A DNA stretch of 64,000 bases, from NCBI RefSeq assembly GCF_028867935.1, contig NZ_JAPQNS010000005.1:124001-188000 (forward strand), in the 5' to 3' direction. A program made the position numbers and the translations under genes. Numbering within the stretch: position 1 is the first letter of the stretch; every line of letters starts with the position of its first letter. A model generated the notes under the pieces. The model was not told where the DNA came from. It saw only the letters and a list, made by a program, of their open reading frames with translations, and searched no databases. Positions 58,979 through 64,000 of this stretch are shown one piece after another. This DNA comes from Flavobacterium sp. SUN052. GTDB taxonomy: Bacteria; Bacteroidota; Bacteroidia; Flavobacteriales; Flavobacteriaceae.

Positions 58979-60256
58979 ATGCCTTATCTGTTTACCTCCG
59001 AATCCGTTTCGGAAGGACATCCTGATAAAGTGGCCGACCAAATCTCGGACGCTCTCATCGACAATTTTTTAGCTTACGATCCGTCGAGCAAGGTAGCCTG
59101 CGAGACACTCGTGACAACGGGCCAGGTAGTATTGGCTGGTGAAATCAAGACCGAAACCTACCTCGATGTCCAAAAAATAACGCGTGAAGTCATTCGACGC
59201 ATCGGCTATACCAAGAGCGAGTATATGTTCGAGGCTAATTCCTGTGGCATTTTCTCGGCTTTACACGACCAGTCGGCTGATATTAACCAGGGTGTTGACC
59301 GGCAGGTAGCAAACGACGATTTCGAAACGAAAGCCAATGCACAAGGCGCTGGTGATCAGGGAATGATGTTCGGCTACGCGACCAACGAAACCGAAAATTT
59401 CATGCCGTTGCCACTTGATCTGTCGCACAAGATTTTGCAGGAAATGTCGGATATTCGGAACAACCACGCCGACCTGATTCCGTACCTCCGTCCCGACGCA
59501 AAATCGCAGGTAACGATTGAATATTCTGATGATGACCGGCCTGTCCGAATCGACACGATTGTGGTTTCGACCCAGCACGACGATTTTGACAACGATGAGG
59601 CTATGCTGGCTAAAATCCGTGAAGACGTTATCAACATCGTCATTCCCCGTGTGAAAGCTAAACTGAAACCTGAGCTTCAGGCGCTGTTCACGGATAATAT
59701 TACGTACTACATCAACCCAACGGGTAAGTTTGTAATTGGTGGGCCACACGGCGACACCGGTCTGACGGGTCGTAAAATTATTGTGGATACGTATGGTGGT
59801 AAAGGTGCTCACGGTGGTGGTGCTTTCTCGGGCAAAGATCCTTCCAAAGTAGACCGTTCGGCAGCTTACGCAACGCGTCATATCGCTAAGAACCTTGTAG
59901 CGGCTGGTTTGTGCGACCAGGTGCTGGTGCAGGTATCGTATGCCATTGGTGTTGCCAAACCCTGCGGTCTGTATGTGAACACCTACGGCTCGGCTAAAGT
60001 GGATATGAACGACGGTGAAATTGCCCGCAAAATCGAGACAATCTTTGACATGCGCCCCTACGCCATTGAGCAGCGTCTGAAACTCCGTAATCCTATTTAC
60101 TCAGAGACGGCCGCTTACGGACACATGGGTCGCAAGAACGAAATTGTTACCAAAACCTTCGGATCAAACGGTACGGCCAAGTCAATGGAAGTTGAACTGT
60201 TCACCTGGGAGAAACTGGATTTTGTTGATACCGTGAAGGAAACGTTTGGTTTATAA
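58979..60256 (+). CDS. metK: S-adenosylmethionine synthetase
   Basis: A 425-residue enzyme. It begins [20 protein letters not shown] and carries the family hexapeptide region [12 protein letters not shown] and the P-loop-like [19 protein letters not shown]. It makes SAM from methionine and ATP. Length is a little above the usual 380-400, because of extra residues around 170-240, as in other Bacteroidota. No SAM riboswitch is seen upstream. Confidence 0.98.
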   Translation: MPYLFTSESVSEGHPDKVADQISDALIDNFLAYDPSSKVACETLVTTGQVVLAGEIKTETYLDVQKITREVIRRIGYTKSEYMFEANSCGIFSALHDQSADINQGVDRQVANDDFETKANAQGAGDQGMMFGYATNETENFMPLPLDLSHKILQEMSDIRNNHADLIPYLRPDAKSQVTIEYSDDDRPVRIDTIVVSTQHDDFDNDEAMLAKIREDVINIVIPRVKAKLKPELQALFTDNITYYINPTGKFVIGGPHGDTGLTGRKIIVDTYGGKGAHGGGAFSGKDPSKVDRSAAYATRHIAKNLVAAGLCDQVLVQVSYAIGVAKPCGLYVNTYGSAKVDMNDGEIARKIETIFDMRPYAIEQRLKLRNPIYSETAAYGHMGRKNEIVTKTFGSNGTAKSMEVELFTWEKLDFVDTVKETFGL

Positions 60257-60378
60257 AATCACTGCTGGTACGCCAGGCTGGCCGCAGGACAGTGCTACAA
60301 AAACATATGTCATCCCGATTTTGAGTTAAGGCAAAAAAGCAACTATAAGCGCGTTGGTAATGGCCAAGCGCAGTCGAT

Positions 60379-60410
60379 AAATCGGCACTGAAGCAGTTCG
60401 GTGCCGATTT
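60379..60410. other. Hairpin in the metK-radC spacer
   Basis: AAATCGGCAC (60379-60388) pairs perfectly with GTGCCGATTT (60401-60410). It lies between the convergent metK and radC stops. No T-run of note follows on the plus strand, so it is only possibly a terminator. The rest of the spacer is featureless. Confidence 0.5.
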
Positions 60411-60495
60411 CCAGTTATAAAAGGTAGTGTCAGTTGGTTTTTGGCCAGAAATTTACTTTTTTGTTAAAGCGCTAAGATTCACCGTGACTCATGTT

Positions 60496-61191
60496 TTATA
60501 GCAACCCTTCATCGGCAAAACTCAGATAAGTTCGGTCGGTGAAGATAAGATGATCGAGTACCGGAACGTCCAGTAGCTTACCACAATCGCGGAGTTTGCG
60601 GGTCAGATCTTTGTCTGCCTGTGAAGGCGTAACGTTTCCTGAAGGGTGATTGTGTACCAAAATCATCGAACTGGCCAGGTGTTCGATAGCGTGCTTGAAA
60701 ATTAGTTTTGGATCAGCCACCGTTCCTGATATTCCTCCGGCGCTCACCTGAACGGGCCTTAATACTTCGTTGGCTCGGTTGAGTAGCAAAATCCAGAATT
60801 CTTCGTGCGGTTTGTCCATCAGGTGGGGCCTGATTTCTTCATAAGCATCCCGAGAACAGGTAATTTTGGCCCGTTGTGGCCGGTCCTGATCTCGTCGGCG
60901 ACGGCCTATTTCGAGTGCGGCCACAATGCTGATTGCTTTAGCTTCGCCAATACCCTTAAATTTTGACAAATCTTTGACACTCAGCTTCGCCAGATCGTTG
61001 AGGTTGTTGGTCACGCTTTGCAGAATGATCTTCGATACGTCTACGGCCGTCATATCTGTCGTTCCCGAGCCGATCAGAATGGCAATCAGTTCGGCATCAG
61101 ACAAAGCAGCCCGACCTTTTAACATGAGCTTTTCGCGCGGGCGGTCTTCTTCGGCCCAACTCAGAATTTTGCGGGGATTGTCGTAGGACAT
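60496..61191 (-). CDS. radC: RadC family JAB/MPN-domain protein
   Basis: A 231-residue protein. The N-terminal helix-hairpin-helix part (LSKFKGIGEAKAISIVAALE) is followed by a JAB domain with the metal motif LVHNHPSGNVTPSQAD. The fold is a zinc hydrolase; the cellular role is unsettled despite the old repair name. ATG 61191 (MSYDNPRK) is preferred to the upstream 61218 start. It runs towards metK. Confidence 0.93.
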   Translation of the reverse strand: MSYDNPRKILSWAEEDRPREKLMLKGRAALSDAELIAILIGSGTTDMTAVDVSKIILQSVTNNLNDLAKLSVKDLSKFKGIGEAKAISIVAALEIGRRRRDQDRPQRAKITCSRDAYEEIRPHLMDKPHEEFWILLLNRANEVLRPVQVSAGGISGTVADPKLIFKHAIEHLASSMILVHNHPSGNVTPSQADKDLTRKLRDCGKLLDVPVLDHLIFTDRTYLSFADEGLL

Positions 61192-61290
61192 TGGAGTATA
61201 GGCATAAAAAAACCTCATACCGTTTCGGGCACAAGGTTTTCATAAATCGTTGGTAGGGGTGAGCGAAATAAGCGGGCGAACCCGGTGCTA

Positions 61291-61557
61291 CTAAGCAGCA
61301 GCTGGAGTCAGTTTGTTCACAAAACGAGCCAGCTTCGATTTATTATTCGAGGCTTTGTTCTTGTGAATAACATTGCGCTTTGCAAGCCGGTCAAGCGATG
61401 ACGCTACCTTCTTGTACAACTCAACTGCCATAGCGTGATCGTGCGTCTCGCGGAGCGTCTTGATCAAATTCCGTGTTGTTTTGTGCTGGTAACGGTTTAA
61501 CAGACGCTTCTTGGCACTCGACCGGATGGCTTTTTTCGCTGATTTATGATTTGCCAT
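61291..61557 (-). CDS. rpsT: Ribosomal protein S20
   Basis: An 88-residue basic helical protein, MANHKSAKKAIRSSAKKRLL at its N-terminus, with the family's end region ASNNKSKLARFVNKL. It binds 16S rRNA. Codons upstream of ATG 61557 are open, but the start is fixed by the conserved MANHKSA. It lies 99 bases upstream of radC on the same strand, possibly in one unit. Confidence 0.97.
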   Translation of the reverse strand: MANHKSAKKAIRSSAKKRLLNRYQHKTTRNLIKTLRETHDHAMAVELYKKVASSLDRLAKRNVIHKNKASNNKSKLARFVNKLTPAAA

Positions 61558-61658
61558 TTGTATATAAACGAATTTCGTGTTCTGCAAAAGAGTTGCAAAA
61601 GTACGGCTTCTTATTCAGAACATCAACTGTTTAGGAGAAAATAGTCAAAGTCTTTGGT

Positions 61659-61709
61659 TAAAAATAAAAAGTCGGGCGACGCATATTCGTAAATTGCGTC
61701 AGCCGACTT
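61659..61709 (-). terminator. Terminator of the Dabb-domain gene
   Basis: AAGTCGGGCGACGCA (61669-61683) pairs with TGCGTCAGCCGACTT (61695-61709) with a two-base internal mismatch. Read on the minus strand, it runs into TTTTTATTTTT. Confidence 0.8.
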
Positions 61710-61734
61710 TTCACCTAAAACTTTCGATTTAAGT

Positions 61735-62133
61735 TTACTGCTGAATATCGGCGTTGATCACCAACACATTTTCCCAGGCAGCTTCATTCTCGAGTTTGAA
61801 TGTTTTAAACTCTTCACTTTTTCCAAAAGCCTTCATATCATCTTCACTTTGAAATGTCAAATAATGCACAACATCGTAGGCTCCAGCCTTACCAGCGGGC
61901 TCAATTGTGCGCCCAGCACTATAGCCAACAATAGCTTTAGTTTCACGCTTTAATGACGCAAAAGCATGCATATGACGTTCAACAGCTTCTTTTTCAATGC
62001 TGTTTTTGAATTTTATACAAAAAATTTGCTGTTTTTGGGCTTTTCTTGCAGGAGAGTATGCGCCATATATGAATAGGGCGAATGAACAGAAAACAGCGAT
62101 GATAATGAGGTAACCCTTTGATTTACGATTCAT
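61735..62133 (-). CDS. Membrane-anchored Dabb (stress-responsive alpha/beta-barrel) protein
   Basis: A 132-residue protein. One N-terminal hydrophobic segment (KGYLIIIAVFCSFALFIYGA) precedes a Dabb domain (FCIKFKNSIEKEAVERHMHA, YDVVHYLTFQSEDDMKAF). Such domains form dimeric barrels of uncertain role. ATG 62133 (MNRKSKG) is preferred to the 62193 start. It is divergent from the S1/P1-like gene. Confidence 0.8.
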   Translation of the reverse strand: MNRKSKGYLIIIAVFCSFALFIYGAYSPARKAQKQQIFCIKFKNSIEKEAVERHMHAFASLKRETKAIVGYSAGRTIEPAGKAGAYDVVHYLTFQSEDDMKAFGKSEEFKTFKLENEAAWENVLVINADIQQ

Positions 62134-62221
62134 TGTTATGAGTTTTTGTCTTGTGACAAAATTTTGTTCTGTTAAAACTGGCCCTTGCTTCAATAGTTAA
62201 ACTATTTCTTTACAAAGTACT

Positions 62222-63238
62222 ATGTTCGTTCAAAGGTATTTGTTTTTTGGATTTTTGTGCATCATTGGTCCAAATTTTTTTGAAAATTATTTTCCCTCGC
62301 AATCACCGTTTTTAGCGAACGAACAGCCCAAGTGGGGTTTTTATGCCCATCAGCAAATCAACCGTTTGGCTGTGTTTACGTTGCCTGCCGAAATGATGCC
62401 ATTTTTCAAACGGCACATTGATTACCTGACTGATAATGCGGTAAATCCTGACCGCCGGCGAATGGCGGTGGTAGGGGAGGCCCCCCGGCACTTTATCGAC
62501 CTTGATGATTACTCCGACACGTCAGCAGTAACATTGCCACGTTTTTATAAGGATGCTGTCACCCGGTATGGTGAAGACACGCTCGCGGCCCGTGGTATTG
62601 TCCCCTGGCATATTCAACTCACCAAGTTCCAGTTAACAGAAGCCTTTCGTACGCGTGATGTGCGCCGAATCCTACGCATTGCCGCTGATCTGGGCCATTA
62701 CATTGCTGATGCAAACGTGCCTTTGCATACTACCCGAAACTATAACGGTCAGTTGTCGAACCAGCAGGGTATACACGGCTTCTGGGAGTCACGTTTGCCT
62801 GAATTATACAGCGCTCAGTATGACTTTCTAGTTGGCCCGGCCGATTATGTTCAATCACCTCAAAAATCGGCTTGGCGTGCTGTATTCAATGCCCATGCTG
62901 CCCTGGATTCGGTGTTTCGGTTTGAGCGGGAGTTAACGGCCGAGATAGGAGACACCCGTAAGTTTGGCTTTGAAGAACGCAATGGAATTACAGCTAAAAC
63001 GTACGCGGAAGATTTTGCCCGGCAGTATAATGAGCGGTTGAAAGGTCAGGTAGAAAGGCAGATGCGGGCTGCAGTCAAAATGGTTGGCGACTTCTGGTAT
63101 ACCTGCTGGGTTGATGCTGGTCAACCAGACATGCGGTTGCTGGCCCGGCAAGAATTAACTGAAGCGGACAAAAACGAAGAAGCCGCTGAGCAGAAGAACT
63201 GGCTCAAGCGGCTTTTCAAGGTTAGGGCAGAAGAATAA
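62222..63238 (+). CDS. Zinc-dependent S1/P1 nuclease / phospholipase C-fold protein
   Basis: A 338-residue exported protein with a hydrophobic N-terminus. Zinc ligands typical of the S1/P1-phospholipase C fold are visible: an N-terminal Trp (KWGFYAHQQINRLA) with its His, APRHFIDLDDY, PWHIQL, ADLGHYIADANVPLHTT and GIHGFWESRLPE. Relatives cleave nucleic acids or phospholipids; which applies here is open. It is convergent with the M23 gene, with three bases between the stops. Confidence 0.85.
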   Translation: MFVQRYLFFGFLCIIGPNFFENYFPSQSPFLANEQPKWGFYAHQQINRLAVFTLPAEMMPFFKRHIDYLTDNAVNPDRRRMAVVGEAPRHFIDLDDYSDTSAVTLPRFYKDAVTRYGEDTLAARGIVPWHIQLTKFQLTEAFRTRDVRRILRIAADLGHYIADANVPLHTTRNYNGQLSNQQGIHGFWESRLPELYSAQYDFLVGPADYVQSPQKSAWRAVFNAHAALDSVFRFERELTAEIGDTRKFGFEERNGITAKTYAEDFARQYNERLKGQVERQMRAAVKMVGDFWYTCWVDAGQPDMRLLARQELTEADKNEEAAEQKNWLKRLFKVRAEE

Positions 63239-63241
63239 ATA

Positions 63242-64000
63242 CTAGTTCACCCGTAGTTTTTGCCCTGGCCGGATGCGTGTCCGGGAAGACATGTGGTTTT
63301 TACGAGCTAATGTTGACGTTGATAGGCCATAGCGACCAGCAATTGATGACAAGGTTTCGCCATGCCGTACTTTGTGCAGTACTGTCCGCTTGAACTTGGG
63401 TTTGAAACTTAAGTCTTCGGCAGAACCTGAAGAGCGGCCACCCCGTAGATAATCCCATACCTTGCCCGTTAGCAAAAAGTGCTCGGAGGTAACCACGTTT
63501 TCTGGGAACGAATAGATATTGAGTGGGCTAAAGGGGTTGCCTTCGTAGCGGGTTTCGTAGTGCAGGTGAGCGCCGTAGCTTCGGCCAGTGTTACCGCCCA
63601 GACCGATCTGATCACCCGCTTTCACCAACTGCCCCGATTCAACCAACTGTTTCGACATGTGACCATAGAGCGTTTCAAGGCCATTATAGTGCCGTAACAG
63701 CACAAAACGTCCGTAACCGCTGCCATCCCAGCCTACCACGCGAACAATGCCGTCGAAAGCAGCGTAAACAGGATCGCCCGTCTCACAATCGAGGTCGGCT
63801 CCAGTGTGCCAGCGACCCCAGCGATAACCGAAATTGGAGGTAAGCTTGCCTTGCTGAAGCGGTGCCGACCAGAAATGATTAGCCGGTGGATCATACAACT
63901 TAATGTCGATGACCTCGTCGAATTCCAGCGGGTTGATGTTGTATGGATCAATATGGCGGGAGTCCCAAACCTGATAATAGTCGGCCACTTTAACCCATTC
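63242..64000 (-). CDS. M23 metallopeptidase with LysM domain, 5' end outside the window
   Basis: The frame stays open to the right edge, so the N-terminus and export signal are missing; the GTG at 63988 is only an internal codon. The visible part has a full M23 active site, RWHTGADLDCETGD (HxxxD) and GAHLHYETR (HxH), followed by a C-terminal LysM domain (VRHGETLSSIAGRYGLSTST, RIRPGQKLRV). It should cut peptidoglycan cross-links, with LysM holding the wall. A role in cell division or shape is likely from family knowledge. Confidence 0.93.
   Translation of the reverse strand, partial: EWVKVADYYQVWDSRHIDPYNINPLEFDEVIDIKLYDPPANHFWSAPLQQGKLTSNFGYRWGRWHTGADLDCETGDPVYAAFDGIVRVVGWDGSGYGRFVLLRHYNGLETLYGHMSKQLVESGQLVKAGDQIGLGGNTGRSYGAHLHYETRYEGNPFSPLNIYSFPENVVTSEHFLLTGKVWDYLRGGRSSGSAEDLSFKPKFKRTVLHKVRHGETLSSIAGRYGLSTSTLARKNHMSSRTRIRPGQKLRVN

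Overview
The window looks like chromosomal DNA from a member of the Bacteroidota, most probably a Spirosoma-like Cytophagales. The evidence is a SusC/SusD pair, two proteins with type IX secretion (T9SS) C-terminal sorting domains, TonB receptors with carboxypeptidase-like N-terminal domains, TAnnTTTG-type promoter boxes, a lycopene cyclase next to lipoyl synthase, and roughly half G+C in most genes. I see no integrase, transposase, phage gene, CRISPR array or rRNA.

Region 1 (1-17.2 kb) is the unusual part. It is an island of large exported proteins: the tail of a truncated gene, a metzincin protease, an NHL-propeller/parallel beta-helix giant, a second beta-helix protein and an Ig-repeat protein. 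Four of these share the same C-terminal domain of about 90 residues, which I do not recognise as a known T9SS signal, and a frameshifted relic of a fifth copy lies at 285-412. The two beta-helix genes also share an upstream module: a TACCT-N6-AGGTA palindrome followed at identical spacing by a 16-base identical core. A lone NarL/LuxR-type response regulator lies between them. Two small genes follow the second beta-helix gene, encoding an EF-hand protein and a cysteine-cluster protein.

Region 2 (17.6-23.5 kb) is a SusC-SusD-lipoprotein operon behind a good Bacteroidota promoter. Region 3 (23.5-30.7 kb) holds a cytochrome/ascorbate-type monooxygenase facing a redoxin-like protein, an OmpA protein, an endonuclease III, a tRNA-Arg(CCU) with a decayed tandem copy, HflX and a MATE exporter. 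Region 4 (31.0-33.5 kb) is visibly AT-rich and carries a divergent metzincin with a T9SS tail plus a lipoprotein. It looks horizontally acquired.

Region 5 (33.6-50.5 kb) is mixed metabolism and transport: a thioredoxin-fold protein, an ABC exporter, a DUF1080 protein, a fused hydantoinase/oxoprolinase, Dps, a sugar-phosphate isomerase-like protein, a divergent NRAMP protein, a TonB receptor, a metallo-beta-lactamase-fold enzyme and a two-gene ABC system. Region 6 (50.6-64 kb) is mostly conserved: a TonB receptor, alpha/beta hydrolase, 2H phosphoesterase, OsmC, lipA-crtY, metK, radC, rpsT, a Dabb protein, an S1/P1-like protein and an M23/LysM peptidase cut by the window end.

A second theme is long, nearly perfect inverted repeats at gene boundaries, of several unrelated sequence types. 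Two similar elements sit in frame inside the hydantoinase gene.
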